A stretch of DNA of 64,000 nucleotides from positions 25,705,103 through 25,769,102 of the forward strand of contig OX457042.1 of assembly GCA_949752735.1 (NCBI GenBank). Reading direction: 5' to 3'. The stretch comes from Lumbricus terrestris (taxonomy: Eukaryota; Annelida; Clitellata; Crassiclitellata; Lumbricidae). Numbering within the stretch: position 1 is the first letter of the stretch; every line of letters begins with the position of its first letter. The notes under the pieces are model-generated. The model was not told where the DNA came from and did no database searches. It saw only the letters and a program-made list of their open reading frames with translations. Made by a program: the position numbers and the translations under genes. Shown here piece by piece: positions 10,181-22,167 of this stretch.

Positions 10181-10600
10181 AAAAACCTAATCTCTTGCGA
10201 AAACTTAATCTCTTGCCAAAACTTAATCTCTTGCCAAAACTTAATGTCTTGCCACAACTTAATCTCTTGCGAAAACTTAATCTCTTGCCAAAACCTAATC
10301 TCTTGCCAAAACTTAATCTCTTGCCAAAACTTAATCTCTTGCCAAAACTAAATCTCGCCAAAACTTTATCTCTTGTCAAAATTTAGCCTCTTGCCAAAAC
10401 TTAATCTCTTGGCCAAACTTAATCTCAAGCCAAAACTTTATCTCTTGTCAAAATTTAATCTCTTGCCAAAACTTAATCTATTGCCAAAACTTAATATCTT
10501 GCCAAACTTAATCTATTGCCAAAACTTTATCCTTTGCCAAAACCTAATCTCTTGCCAAAACTTAATCTCTTGCCAAAACTTAATCTCTTGCCAAAACGCT
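10181..10600. repeat. 18-bp minisatellite, about 23 copies
   Basis: The unit CTTAATCTCTTGCCAAAA repeats with point variants and a few indels. Because 18 is a multiple of three, it stays open in several frames on both strands (LISCQN repeats on +). This explains the apparent reading frames there. There is no spacer-repeat alternation, so it is not CRISPR. From 10620 to 11410 no gene or known repeat is recognised. Confidence 0.9.
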
Positions 10601-11414
10601 CGAATTGAAACGGTCCTGAATTCATAATATATCTATAGATTGACGATTAGACAGAGGCAGAAAGTATACGGGACGCCGTTTTACTTATAGTTCCAGTTGA
10701 CTTTTCCATATCGGCTAGGCCATGCATGCGCCATTAGGCAAACAAGTCATTGTCACGTTAATTCAATGTTTCAAAATCGTAACCAAACAATATGCAAACA
10801 TCATTTCTCGCGCACATGCTCGTCGTTGTTATTACGCTGTTAACGTTTTAATATATAGAGACAAACGGACAGACAAATAAGAGAATTGCAATCGAATCGG
10901 TGATTACACGCTTTTGCACACCACTGTTTAGCTCTGACCGTCCTCCAGCATCTAATGTATTATACGCCTATTATTTTGTGTTTTTATTTATGCTTGTATA
11001 GTCTAATCAGTTATTGTTTTTAGATTATACAGCGCTAGTGCCAATTGCACAAAAGATCCAACTATGGCTCTTAAAAAAACAGTAATTAATCAGACCAAAG
11101 CAAAAAATCGTCGTTTATTGTTTCAGACTGCAGACATGAACATGCAACATATACGATTACAATAATCAGATAATAGATACGAAGGAACAACTACATAATA
11201 TAATTATGCTATAGTCGCAAGTTAGCACAGGGCCCACTACGCGCCATGGGGGGGATATAGAAGCAGACTGGTTCCAACCTGTGCCAGGGGTAAAAGTTTT
11301 CCCCTAGTGAAATTGTTGAGTATATAGGAGATATCTCCTGCACATTTCCCCCGGATTCTCTCGGCGTTTCTCCTGGACTTCCATGGGTGGATTTTCCTTC
11401 GGAATCCCCAATCA

Positions 11415-12280
11415 TCTCACATGGTATTGTATACTAGCATTTATAAAGCGCCTCTTACAGTCTAGATATTCAGAGGCGCTCACAGCGTGACAGTCCCGAG
11501 GAAATATGAAAGACATGCATTAGGCAGTGAAGGGCTGAAGATGACACCCCAATAAGATCTTACTATGGATAGTGGGAGGGAGGTCATTCCACATAGATGG
11601 GCATACAATGGCAAAAGCGCGGTGCTGGGCCATGGTAGTCCTTGCCCGTGTAACTAAGAGATCAAGTCGATCAGCAGACTGGAGAGGGCGGGAAGAGACA
11701 GCAGAGATGGGGTTGTGCATCAAGTCACATAGGTATTTAGGCGCTTGTCCAGTTTGAGTTCTTGAGATTAAGAGCAGTACCTTGAGTTGGATACGAGAGG
11801 CAACAGGAAGCCAGTGAAGAACACCAGTCATGTAGGTAGAAATGTGGGAATAGCGAAGGAAACGAGCAATGAGTTTGCCTGCCGAGTTCATAACTGACTG
11901 AAGGGATGATAAGCGAACTTTTGGAAGCTCAGCATATAGTGAGTTGCAGTATAATCAATTCGATAGCAGATAAAAGCACGAACAATGGTTTTAAATACAG
12001 AAAAAGAAACAGATCTTCTGATGGCTCTCAGACGCCTCAGGTGATAATAACATGAGCGCGTCAACTGTGAGAGGTGATCAGAGAACGAAAGTGTACTACC
12101 AAGAGTGACGCCCAAATCACGGACACCAGATGAAAATGTAAAGTCAGGGTACATTGGGGTCAAGAGTGGGAGGTCAAGTTTAAGGATCTGTTGTTTTGTA
12201 CCAAACCAGGTCAGTTGCATCTCAGTGGGATTAAGGCAAAGTCGGTTGGCCGCATGGCAGCCACGCAAGGCGCTCATCGC
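11415..12280 (-). pseudogene. 5'-truncated, frameshifted L2/CR1-type LINE
   Basis: On the minus strand, 12277 to about 11893 encodes the RT thumb region (NRLCLNPTEMQLTWFG, then VRDLGVTLGSTLSFSDHL and CYYHLRRLRAIRR). After a frameshift near 11890 a second frame carries HWLPVASRIQLKVLLLI and PSMWNDLPPTI, ending at about 11520. The 3' tail (about 11500 to 11430) has AGCGCCTCT and AGAGGCGCT as a 9-bp stem, followed by TTTATAAATG. The catalytic half is missing, so the copy is dead. Confidence 0.88.
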
Positions 12281-12529
12281 GTCCTATTAGTATACTGCTA
12301 ATTTTAACAACACCTTCTGATGAATGAAGGGCTGCGGGCGGCGTCGACCTTTTTGAAGGGCAGCATGGGGGAAGCGATGCCGAACCATGCTGATGATGGT
12401 CTGCTCTTCGTGCATGCTGAGTTTTACCATTATCCTAAACCCATGCATAGTCATGCGGAGTATACCCAGAAGATCAAACCAATCTCCGCGGTTATTAATA
12501 TTGTGCCCTTTAAAGAATTCGCAAAGGCC

Positions 12530-12660
12530 TTAGTACACACACAGACACATACACATCTACACACATACACGCGCAGACACATACACACCTATACACACCA
12601 CGCACACACACATATACACAAATAATTATATATATATATATTCATATATATATATTCATA
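12530..12660. repeat. (CA)n then (TA)n microsatellite
   Basis: ACACACAGACACATACAC repeats give way to TATATATA immediately beside the mariner end, consistent with TA-rich target choice. Confidence 0.85.
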
Positions 12661-12664
12661 TATA

Positions 12665-13647
12665 CAGGGTGGGCCAGCATAAATGTCCCGACTTTGCAGG
12701 CGTATAACTTCGCCAATTTTTAACATTTATTTATACTTGATGCATCAAATTAAAGGTATTTCACTCTAGTATTAACTCTAAGAAAGTCGAACTGATACTA
12801 GTCTCGGTTTTAATTATATGCCCGGAACAGCGCTAGCTACCATATTTTGCTGTCATTTGTGACGCAACCTGGCGCCGTTGACAGACGATGATCGCGTTTC
12901 GATCTTAATTTTACGAACTGGTAAGGGATTTAATTCGTTTGAAATGATTAACGAATATTCTAACAGAGGATGGAATAAACAATACCTTGTATTATCTGCT
13001 ACGGAAAATTAATAAAACAGGACTTTCTACTTGCAAACCATGGGAATCGGAGCGCACGGCGCTCACATCCGCTAACATTGCTCGTGTGTCCGCGTACATT
13101 TGCAGTCAAGACAATGACCAGGGCAGGCCCTGCATGCAAATTCAGCGCAAAACAGGCCGTCTTGGAAGCACTGAATAGCGTATTGGAAAAGTTTATAGAC
13201 CTAAAGTTAAAGTAATTTGTCGACGAGAAGTCCCACGAACTCTCCAGCTCTTACGCAAAGAAACGACTGGCAGCGTGCAAGCGTCTGAAGCAGCGCATGG
13301 CAGTGCACGGCTGTTGGCAAAATTGAAAGGACGCGGTTTTGCGATTAGAATATACTCATGGTAGGGACCCTACAAACACTCAAAATGATCGTGTCTACGC
13401 GCGTTTTAGCAAAAAACGATAGAATTTTCCCGGGAAACGGTGTCATAATGCGTCAGTAATGACAAAAAACGGTAGCTAGCGCTGATCCAAGTATATAATT
13501 AAAACCGAGACTAGTATCAGTTCGACTTTTTTAGAGTTAATACAAGAGTGAAATACCTTTAATTTGATGCATCAAGTATAAATAAATGTTAAAAATTGGC
13601 GAAGTTATACGCCTGCAAAGTCGGGACATTTATGCTGGCCCACCCTG
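12665..13647 (+). mobile_element. Degenerate mariner-like transposon, internally deleted
   Basis: The inverted ends (CAGGGTGGGCCAGCATAAAT and its complement) extend about 180 bases on each side. They are flanked by TA at 12663-12664 and 13648-13649, the Tc1/mariner target. The interior keeps the N-terminal and early central transposase coding region only. The later catalytic part is deleted, so the element is about 980 bases. Confidence 0.93.
12944..13465 (+). pseudogene. Mariner transposase remnant
   Basis: ATG at 12944 begins MINEYSNRGWNKQYL. In the next frame LLRKINKTGLSTCKP, then ANIARVSAYICSQDN match the mariner N-terminal helix-turn-helix plan (GW-x-YLLxKI-xxTG, then NIxxVxxxICSQ). A further frame gives FIDLKLK, AKKRLAACKRLKQRM and, after another shift, NTQNDRVYARFSK, a typical start of the catalytic region. 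At least two frameshifts and one stop make it non-functional. Confidence 0.82.
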
Positions 13648-13649
13648 TA

Positions 13650-14134
13650 TTAATATATGTTCATATATATTATATATTCACCTCGGTCGATGATTAAATT
13701 GAAATCACGGAAGGGAACAGAGAGAGATGATCGCGTTTATATATACTCCATGATTCTGAAAATAGTAGGCCCCCATTCACACACAGTTACACACTCTTTA
13801 TGCACACATTGTATAAAATGTATTGATATGCATAGACTATATATAAACATTACATAGGCCTGTATATATATATATATATATGCATATATATAAGAACATA
13901 CAAACGTCACGATGAAGCCGTTCGTTCGCTTTCCTCCCCTGCGGCGGATGCGACATAGCAATAAAAGCCAAAAAGAAGCCAATCCGTAATTATTTCCCCT
14001 CGGGACTTTCCACTCGCATTCTGATCCGCTGCCAAATCGGTTCCCGGCCGAACATCGTTCCATCCATCTTGTCAAACACGGGCGAATGTTATTTTGTTGC
14101 AGCGATAGAAAAATTGATTGCAAAACAATAGATC
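13650..14134. other. No gene recognised; short (TA)n at 13859-13890
   Basis: TA-rich sequence between two transposons. The frames present are short and without recognisable motifs. Confidence 0.6.
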
Positions 14135-14142
14135 TATACAAG

Positions 14143-14435
14143 CATGGGCGGAGACCTGTGCCGAGACTTGGGGGGGGACGGAATGACGCGAGATTTTCTG
14201 CTGGACGAATGGCTGAGTGTCCCAGAAATATTGACATCTTTTTCCGGCAAAACTTTCTGAAGACCGGCAAAATCTCGAAAAATAATGCTATTTTCGCCGC
14301 CAAAAAAGTTGATGACCTTTTTTTAGTCTCAACGCTTAACGATTGGGGGTGGGGGGGGACAAATACATGGGCCGTCCCCCCAACACCTCCATTGGGGGGA
14401 CCGTCCCCTCTGTCCCCCCTAGGTCTCCGCCCATG
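14143..14435. mobile_element. hAT-type MITE, CATGGGCGGAGACCT family (copy 1)
   Basis: CATGGGCGGAGACCT at the left is the exact complement of the right end. The flanks are a perfect 8-bp duplication, TATACAAG (14135-14142 and 14436-14443). C- and G-runs lie next to the ends. A second copy is at 52602-52885. No coding capacity. Confidence 0.92.
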
Positions 14436-14449
14436 TATACAAGCTGAAA

Positions 14450-15540
14450 AACGGAAGCCAAAGCGGTCGCTTATAGACCAGTATAGATATAAATTGTATT
14501 GCAAAAAATAACTGAGGGCCATACGCTGATTTACGCAGAGTTGGTGTGTGAAAATATGACTCTGCTATTATGGATGCATGGCATGGGTCTCTAAGAAAAA
14601 CCATGGTGTTGAGCCCTTCAAACCCCACGGCAATTTTTACACTGGCTTAGACAGAAAACTAACTCGGATAAACATCGATTTTCAAGCCACCAGGGCATGC
14701 GCAAGAAAAGTCTTTTTTATATGTTCGCACCCTGGTCAAATAAATCACTCGGAACTGTATTCGCTCGGGTCTCATTTAGCTTCACACCCTCCTCCGAACT
14801 GCATGGGGCGATGGTCATGTCGTCGATAAACTGGATAAAACGGACGGACGGACAGAAAGCGTAGAGGTCAAACCCGATCGTTAGATGGGGCAGGCAAGAG
14901 CAATAAGCGAGATATTGATGTGTAGACGACTCATTTCATGATTGTGTCGATTATATAGCAACTGATGTTTTAACCATTGACCTACTTACATGTACATCGC
15001 TTTCTTTGGCAGTCTTGGCTAGAGGACTATCTATAGAGCCATTACTACATATAGTATATATAGTATATACTATAATATATATATGTAGTATATACTGTAG
15101 GCCTATAGTATATGGACAAATGTGAGCTCTTAACCCATGTGCTTAAATCTGAGCGATGGCTTTCTGTTCAGCAAAGGAACAGCTTTAAATTGGGGCTCAT
15201 GAATAATAAGACGTTGAACTCTGACCAGTTGTTACATACAAAACAACCCTAATTCCCAAAACTATAATTCATAATCATCATTGGGGAAGGTTGCCTGAAT
15301 GTTTGTATCGCTGGCCACGTCTAAAGCTATAACAGTTACTGTTCTTCGTGATCGAATTTTTCTTACTGTCGTGCTGGGCTGATTTACTGGCCATTGATCC
15401 GATTTAAATTATTTCCTCCCAGTTATTTCATATATGCAGTTGTTCGCGTAGCCCAACCGCTTCTCCCAACCCGCTCCTCTTCTACCCTTACACTTCACCG
15501 CCCTTAATTCCGTCGTCTAGTCATTGCAATTTATTTGGGC
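14450..15540. other. No gene recognised
   Basis: Only short frames are seen. Around 15035-15105 a TATAC-rich palindromic stretch occurs, and 15098 carries a TAGGCCTA octamer. CACCCTGGTCAAAT near 14725 resembles part of the hairpin repeat at 26236. Confidence 0.5.
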
Positions 15541-15545
15541 TTGTT

Positions 15546-15648
15546 GCTGTTTAACGACAATGCCATGCATTTCAAAGATGATTAGTGTCGCCTTCCTCCT
15601 TTATCAAGGCTTGGGACTGGCACAGGCAGAGTGCAAACAATGGCGGAG
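15546..15648 (+). repeat. About 100-bp dispersed module (copy 2)
   Basis: GCTGTTTAACGAC through AATGGCGGAG aligns with 3042-3141. A further fragment at about 15887-15950 (TCGAAACTGAAAACACTGCT) resembles the C-terminal coding end of the LINE at 2-2398. Confidence 0.75.
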
Positions 15649-16394
15649 TTTCCCTTCGAGGCGTGGGCACTTCTGATTTTAAAAAAAGAAGCCTAAGAAG
15701 GTCGATGTCAAACTGCAGCTGCATGGTTCTTTTCCTTCTGGCTTGGATTAATCCCTCGCCTGGAGAGGGGTTAGCCACTCGGATTCTTTGTCTCCATCTG
15801 GCTTTATCACCAGTGTCGTCCAGTTTCGGTCTGAGAAGTTTGAGGTCCTGCTGCAGAGATCATGAACATCCATCTCTTCTTCTGCGTTGTCCTCGAAACT
15901 GAAAACACTGCTCTCTTACAAATCCAATCCTGATTCATCCCCTTCCCAAAATAGGCCTACCCCAATCACCGTTCTAATGCAAACTGGCATGAACCCAATT
16001 TTATTGCAGAGTATGAAAGAATATTCACAGGTTAAAACAGGAGTCGAATTAAACGTGTGGCAACCATGGTAGTGGCCCACCACGTTTTACAACTAAATTT
16101 TGCCAACACCATCTGACAAAATTAATGGAAAGCTGAGTAGACCTTTCGGAGGTGCATGTAGAAGGAAAGCGCTGCCACGTAAACTCTAAACACTTTCCAC
16201 CACATTAGTCGTCTGACTGATTATCTGCCCGACCCTTGGATTCTGAACGGGAGTTGATTTCTCTCTTCAGTATTATCCATGTATAGCTGCAGGTGAGTGC
16301 ATGTAGCAAAAGTTGTTCCCTGTATATTGTATAATATTCGAAGCCAAGGTCTCGATAAATAATCATAATGCGCGTCTGTTTTTTCTGCCCAACA

Positions 16395-16459
16395 CTATAT
16401 GCACAGTGCACACCCACCCACCCCCACCCCACACACACACGCCCACACACCCACACACA

Positions 16460-16502
<43 letters not shown>

Positions 16503-16505
16503 AGG
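16395..16505. repeat. (CA)n microsatellite with CCCA and CGCG interruptions
   Basis: About 110 bases of CACACA, CCCACC and GTGCGCGC. It includes alternating purine-pyrimidine runs that could adopt Z-DNA. Confidence 0.9.
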
Positions 16506-17129
16506 CAGATGCGCGTGCGCCGTGCTGAGCATGGACAAATATTTGTTCCGTTTGCAGGACCGGACCTGATTCAAAACGGACGGCGTCAACCCACCTTCGC
16601 GTCAATATACGCAGCTTCCCTCCTGAGGACTTGCATGAATGTTTGTATGTACGCACGTACCTGGACTTTGAAACGAGTATTTCTAGGTGCACTATTATAA
16701 GATGCTGAGCAAGATGGCTGCTCACGTGACAGCAGTTCTGCAGCAAATTTTATGCTCAAGATGCATGCATTTATTGTTTTCGAAAACGGATTAGAAATGA
16801 GAAAATATTGCAAATAGGCCCACTCATGGCTAGTATTATATAGGCCTACTATAGTTATCACACAGGAACATTGGCCTAATTAAGCGACTTTTGCCCGACT
16901 GCCTGGCTAAATGTACCTTTTTATAATTATGTTAAACACCTCCCAAAAATTGCTAACTTTTTCTTCAAAACATTATCTACCACCAAGGAAATTTTTAACT
17001 CGAATTTTTTCAAAACAATTTTTTCGTGACACTCTATAATTTTATAATGTGCTCTCGGAAAACTCAGGGCAGTCACGTGGTCTACCGTTTCCGGTCAGAT
17101 CAGCAGAAAAGCGCCATCTAGAAACCACT

Positions 17130-17172
17130 GCGGAGGTTGCTGCTGCTGTTGCTGCTGCTGCAGCAGCTGCCG
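17130..17172. repeat. (CTG)n/(CAG)n palindromic run
   Basis: GCTGCTGCTGTTGCTGCTGC is followed directly by GCAGCAGCTGC, so the run is self-complementary and can fold back. It sits in a CpG-richer patch, but no exon could be supported. Confidence 0.7.
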
Positions 17173-17350
17173 CAAGTATAGCTTTGTTGTTATGACGGAG
17201 CGATGCAATTACGTTCCACTTCTACCTCGGACTTGGATTGTGAAGGCTCTCACCAGAAAGTACCCTAGCGAGGAGTGGCCTACGCCGGGTGCTGCGTGTA
17301 TGCCCAGCCTCTCAATAGGCGCTAAATAAAGGCTCCACCGCACGACACTG

Positions 17351-17626
17351 TGGAGTGTGTGTGTGTGTGTGTGTGTGTTTGTGTGTGTTTGTGTGTGTTT
17401 GTGTGTGTTTGTGTGTTTGTGTGTGTTTGTGTGTGTCTGTGTGTATCTGTGTGTGTGTGTGTGTCTGTGTGTGTTTGTGTGTGTCTGTGTTTGTCTGTGT
17501 GTGTCTGTGTGTGTCTGTGTGTGTCTGTGTGTGTCTGTTTGTGTCTGTGTGTGTCTGTGTGTTTGTGTGTGTTTGTGTGTATCTGTGTGTGTGTGTGTCT
17601 GTGTGTGTCTGTGTGTGTCTGCCTGA
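17351..17626. repeat. (GT)n / GTGTGTCT microsatellite
   Basis: About 275 bases of GTGTGTTT, GTGTGTCT and pure GT. All six frames are open, giving Cys-Val or His-Thr artefact proteins. Confidence 0.95.
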
Positions 17627-18251
17627 TGGGTTAGAATATTTCTTATATCCAGACAATCAGAGGTTTTGCTATTTATCGTATTTTTTATTGCTGCATTAAT
17701 TATTGCAAGCACACTGAAAAATTCAAGAGAAACAAATCTGTTGATTTTTTCCCCTTCAGCCTATAGTGAATAACAGTATATATAGGAATGATAAAATCCA
17801 CCAGGTATATAGAAAACATTGACCAGATATGATACATGATAGAAGTCTCAAGTGATGGGTTGGGGGGGTTCCCGCTTACGCGCATGACCCTGCCAAAGGG
17901 TAACCATTGATGTAGCTCCCGTCAAGAGCCTCTCAGAGGCAATGAGTCATTTGGAATGACCGCGCATATTGGTCAATTTGCAGTACGGAACCCTCCATTG
18001 TTATGGTCGCATCATCTTAATCTCGGATTATAAAAGATGCACTGTCGTTGTCGGCGTCGCTTGATTGCTGCTGATGTCGTGCTTTCGCCTCACTCAAAAG
18101 ATCATTCAACGATTTCCATGGAAACGTGTAGATCAGTCGTCATCAGTGTCACGTTTAAGCTTAACGATTTTAAGCGTCTGTAATTTATGCTACGAAACAT
18201 TCATCATTTCAAGAATAGATCTAGACCCCAACCAGTGGGAAACTAAGCGTG

Positions 18252-18375
18252 CAGGTATTTCTTAAAAGATGTGTCTGTAAATCTATATAAATGCAATGCA
18301 TTTCTTAAAGGAGGTGTCTAGAATTCTATATAGATGCAATGCATTTCTTAAAAGAGGTGTCTAGATGCAAATGTT
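18252..18375. repeat. About 57-bp tandem repeat, 2.3 copies
   Basis: Copies contain ATTTCTTAAAAGA-GTGTCT and AATGCAATGC. A related single copy of the downstream sequence (AAAGTGTCTAAATGCAAAAATG) lies at 18706-18780. Confidence 0.75.
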
Positions 18376-18831
18376 TCAATTTCACTTTGTGTATCATTTG
18401 TCATATAATTATTGTAACTGGCTTATCGAGTATAGCCTACCACAGAATCCAGGCGCTTGCTAAACTTTGGATGGGACTCTCGAAAACGACGATTTCAATT
18501 GCGGATCTAACATAGGCGATGCATGCATCCAGATTCTAGACTAAGCTGAAGTAGGCCTAAACTTATTATAGTAGGCTTGCGAGGAAACTCCTGGGCGACC
18601 GCAGCTATTTTTGTAGGAGTGGCAAGACACAATGGTCACAGTTCAAGTTGATAGCAAGAGCTTGAAAATGATGCAAAGCGGAAAATTAAGAATGTGGATA
18701 TTACTTCAAAAAGTGTCTAAATGCAAAAATGTCAATTTCTCTTCGTGTAGCCTATCTTTGGTATTGTAATTGCTTTTGCGCAAGGAAATTTGCTAAGAAA
18801 CCAAAAAGTGGTATAACCTGCTATCACCTGG

Positions 18832-19128
18832 TCACCTGGTGCCGTCAGCTCTTGGAGCTCTGGCGACAGTCATGATGTATCCTCTCCATTGTCTCCTGTT
18901 TATTGTCGCCTCTCTTAGCTCTTCCAAGCTCATTCCAGACTTTTTCTGTACTTCATCCTTCCACCTTTTCCTTGGTCTTCCGCGTCTTCTCCTTCCTTCA
19001 CCGCATGCCGTCATCATCTCCTTTTCCAAACCGTTTGATCTCATCACGTGGCCGAAGTAGCTGAATTTCCGCCTGGTTGCTGTTTGTTGCAGTGTCTCCT
19101 CCCTCTCTATTCCGAGCTCCTCACGTTA
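18832..19128 (-). pseudogene. C-terminal fragment of an RTE/craft-type LINE reverse transcriptase
   Basis: Read on the minus strand from about 19128, the frame has IEREETLQQTATRRKFSYFG, HVMRSNGLEK, then RRRRGRPRKRWKDEV and NRRQWRGYI. This GH-x(n)-GRPxxRWxDxV-x(n)-RxxWR arrangement is typical of the C-terminus of RTE-group and related LINE proteins. The rest of the element is missing. Confidence 0.8.
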
Positions 19129-19199
19129 TAACCTGCTATAGCAAAAATAAATAGGTGTCAATTTTCCAGGAGGTAAGTGCTCCCTCTAACTCCTATGTG

Positions 19200-19833
19200 C
19201 CGGTGTCACGAAATAGAGTATCCCCTAATAATCGTATAGCAGACGAAGAAAAGCTGAAAAAGTCATTTCTGCGTGTGTTTCTTTTCTAATTAACTTCTTT
19301 TGGCTTTGTTCTGACATTGCCACTAAACAGGTGTGTTAAATCCTACAATACCTAACTTCATTTGCTTTACTTTTAAAGTAAGTAAGTAAGTATATACTTT
19401 ATTGAACCGCCTGCAAACGCACTGCGGGAACAATGGACAAGAACTGAATAATTAATGCATTTACAATCAAGACAAATAGAAATATATGCAATTCAATAAA
19501 CATATTATACAACTACAGTGACTACAATAGCTTGGTATAGAACATTTAGAACACTTAGGAACAATTAGAGTCACTAAATAAATTTGATTCACCTTGCTTT
19601 AAGCATTGCTTATGCCTACTTAAAACAATTAGAGTCACTTTATATCTTGATTACAGCATAAATTTTCTCAATTATATGCATTTTTCAATAATTAGGCTGA
19701 TAAGGCTGCCTACTCTATGTATCTATAGCACATTCCACCCTGCATGGTGACAATTATATTAATTCATCCCCTCGGATAGCTTTAGTCAATTTAGTGGGAT
19801 AATGATACAAAATAAATTATCACTCGACACCGG
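19200..19833 (-). mobile_element. Non-autonomous element with CCGGTGTCACGAAAT ends (copy 1)
   Basis: The left end CCGGTGTCACGAAATAGAGT and the right end CGACACCGG are inverted. The interior, read in reverse complement, aligns with 49190-49320 (AAAGTGACTCTAATTGTTTT, then AAATTTATTTAGTGACT). It is therefore the same family in the opposite orientation. The right end is eroded and no target duplication is evident. Class uncertain. Confidence 0.65.
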
Positions 19834-20402
19834 CACCCACGAGGGACGGTCAGGAGTTCGTTTAGCAGCCGAACGAATTAATATCCTGGTGGATAGGGAT
19901 CCACTATAAAGCATCCAACATGAGCAAGCTGTATATGGCCAAACATGGGGACATCTCCACTAAGAGCAATTCCTATCGATATGTGCCAAGCCGTGTCTTC
20001 TTTCTCTTTTGTATTTTTAAACCGTTTCCAGGCCTATTATAAAGACGTGTCAGCTAGTGCCATCTTTCTCTGTTGTTGTTGTTTCTATAGCCATATCTCT
20101 AGCGGTCTCCGGATTAAGTTTGCTGAATAAATGTAACTTAATTAATGAAATTTCCTGTATGACAAAATTTACAGAATAAACGAATTTTTTTGAATTAGGC
20201 CTACTTATTCATGAATATTCGCCGAGGAACTAAATTTCTTAAATCAGTTGAATTTTGCAAGTATTTCAAATTTCATAAAACGAATTAAATTCAAAAATTA
20301 AGAATAAATAAACTTTTCCAGGATAAATTAAATTTATCGAAATAAATTCAGCAGATAGAGAGAGGAAGCTTTCCCAATAAATGAGATTCAAAGAAAACTT
20401 AA

Positions 20403-21671
20403 CCCTTTCGTTACGGCGCACGTTCCCAGGCGCCGTACGGGGGGAAATTCTAGGGGAAATATGAGATTATGTGAAAATAGTGAAGATTACATTATTTTAG
20501 CTATTCAGTTAAACAATGTTGGAATTGGTTTTTTTTTACATTTTTCAATGAGTTTTTGCTATGGTATTTATGTCCGTATGTCTGTATGTGTGTGATCACC
20601 AAGAAAAACGAAATAAGCAACAATTAAAACGTTAGCGTTTGTTTCAAACCAACTATTGATGTATCGCTTCTTAGATTGCATGGCGTCAGTAACCGAACGT
20701 TAGGGAGAAAAAAATATGTGTGAATTCACTCAGCAGTGTAGTCAAGATTTGTGTGATACAGTGCGAAACATCCATTTTCAACACAAAGACCAGGTGTTGA
20801 TGGACAGCTGGTGCAAACCCAAGTTGTCTCCACAATACATCCACATCGCTTTCTGCTCATTTTGCATCGTCAGTTTCAGCGTCAACGCCGGATTGTTCAG
20901 TATCAGTGGCGACGCTACGACAGGGCATAAATCTAAGTCTCACTGAAAATGATATAACTTTTGTTCTGTTTGAAATATTGTGGTGAAATATGTCCACTGT
21001 GCGTAAATCTGAATTGTCTTTAGACCTGTAGAATTTGACTTGTTTAAAACCTCTGGCTAAGATATTTGACAAAAATCTTGCGGAGGTTCATTCATGGCCC
21101 ACAAATGTATATAAAAAATTGTTCGATTTTATGGCTTCGCATCCTCTGGCCAGCCAACCCTAATAGTGTAAGGTGTGTGATTTATGGCAAGCACGGTAGC
21201 GCAAAATTATAGGCATATGTATAATATTATGCTCCTACAACCGAGCACGCGACTCGCCCTCTGCCCTGGTCACTTGTATGACTGCACTGGCTATGCCCTG
21301 GTTACAAAAAGTGTCTGGCGCCGCCACTGTTCAGTACCAGGTATTGCATTCATCGGCATCTGTAACATCTGACTCATCTGCACCTAAATCTAACTCTAAA
21401 TCGTCTTCATCGCCGTCTTTATCGTTAAAAATTTCCTTCAAAACTTTTCACCAGTCTACGCCTTTTCGCCATTTTTACCTTGAACAATCGACGCTTGCAA
21501 ATGTGGTCTACGTGAAAAAATTCCATAGACAAATAGTTTTTACAAGAGAATAATGTTCGGACCATCGTAACATACGGCTATATATCCCACGCAGCATACT
21601 GCAGGGGCCTGACTATAAGCCAAAGGGTCAATTGTAGACCCGTCGCGGGAACGGGTGCAGTAACGAAAGAG
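20403..21671 (-). mobile_element. piggyBac-like element remnant
   Basis: The element is flanked by TTAA (20399-20402 and 21672-21675), and its ends are inverted (CCCTTTCGTTAC and CTCTTTCGTTAC after complementing). TTAA targets and C-C-C/T-T starts are characteristic of piggyBac. On the minus strand, 21475-21310 encodes a basic start then an acidic run (DGDEDDLELDLGADESD) like the N-terminal region of piggyBac transposases, broken by stops. The catalytic domain is absent. A mariner-family fragment lies inside. Confidence 0.75.
20943..21075 (-). mobile_element. Fragment of the 36.8-kb mariner MITE family
   Basis: GATATAACTTTTGTTCTGTT and TCTGAATTGTCTTTAGACCT align with the right arms of the element at 36761-37925. 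It is diverged and has lost its ends. It sits within the piggyBac-like element. Confidence 0.7.
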
Positions 21672-21699
21672 TTAATGCGTCAATCTACTTGTTCGGTAT

Positions 21700-21928
21700 T
21701 GTATTGTATTCTATTGTATTGTATTGCGCTGTATCTGACCATTTATAAAGCGCTTCTCGCAGCAAGAGTCTTTCAGAAGCACACCTATAGTGCGAGCGAT
21801 CCCGAGATGAAAGGCAGGATTTGAGACGACAAAGAAAGATGCGGAAAGAGTATACCAGAGTGACTGACAGAGCGAACTGATGGTGCATGCAAGTCCATTC
21901 CATAGGGAAGGACCTACAGGCAAGCATT
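21700..21928 (-). pseudogene. 3' fragment of an L2/CR1-type LINE
   Basis: On the minus strand the frame starts GPSLWNGLACTIS, the VGPxxWNxLP signature near the end of these LINE proteins. The 3' tail follows with GCTTCT and AGAAGC as a stem, then CGCTTTATAAATGG and an ATACA pentamer repeat. No upstream RT is present. Confidence 0.8.
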
Positions 21929-22167
21929 CAATGATTCATTGTTCAAATCATTGTTATTCAAGAAACAATACTTATTTATGTTGCGCTATAGCGAGGGATC
22001 TACATGTATAGACAAGCATTCATTGATTCATTGAATCATTGTTATTCACGAAACAATACTTATTTATGTTGCGCTATAGGGAGGGATCTACATGTATAGA
22101 CAAGCATTCATTAATTCATTGAATCATTGTTATTCACGAAACAATACTTATTTATGTTGCGCTATAG
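21912..22167 (+). repeat. 88-bp tandem array ending at a splice acceptor
   Basis: Almost three units end in ACTTATTTATGTTGCGCTATAG at 21991, 22079 and 22167, exactly 88 bases apart. The last copy abuts the tetraspanin exon at 22168. The TATAG at each unit end can serve as a 3' splice site, so the intron end carries three tandem copies of the acceptor. Confidence 0.9.

Noticed and set aside
10181..10600. Possible CRISPR-like direct repeats
   Set aside because: The 18-bp units are contiguous with no spacers, and the genome is animal.
18361..18440. Candidate tetraspanin first exon (CKCFNFTLCIIC)
   Set aside because: It resembles the expected C-x-C-FNF start by chance. There is no FW ending, no donor in phase and no upstream ATG context, and the sequence is part of a duplicated repeat.
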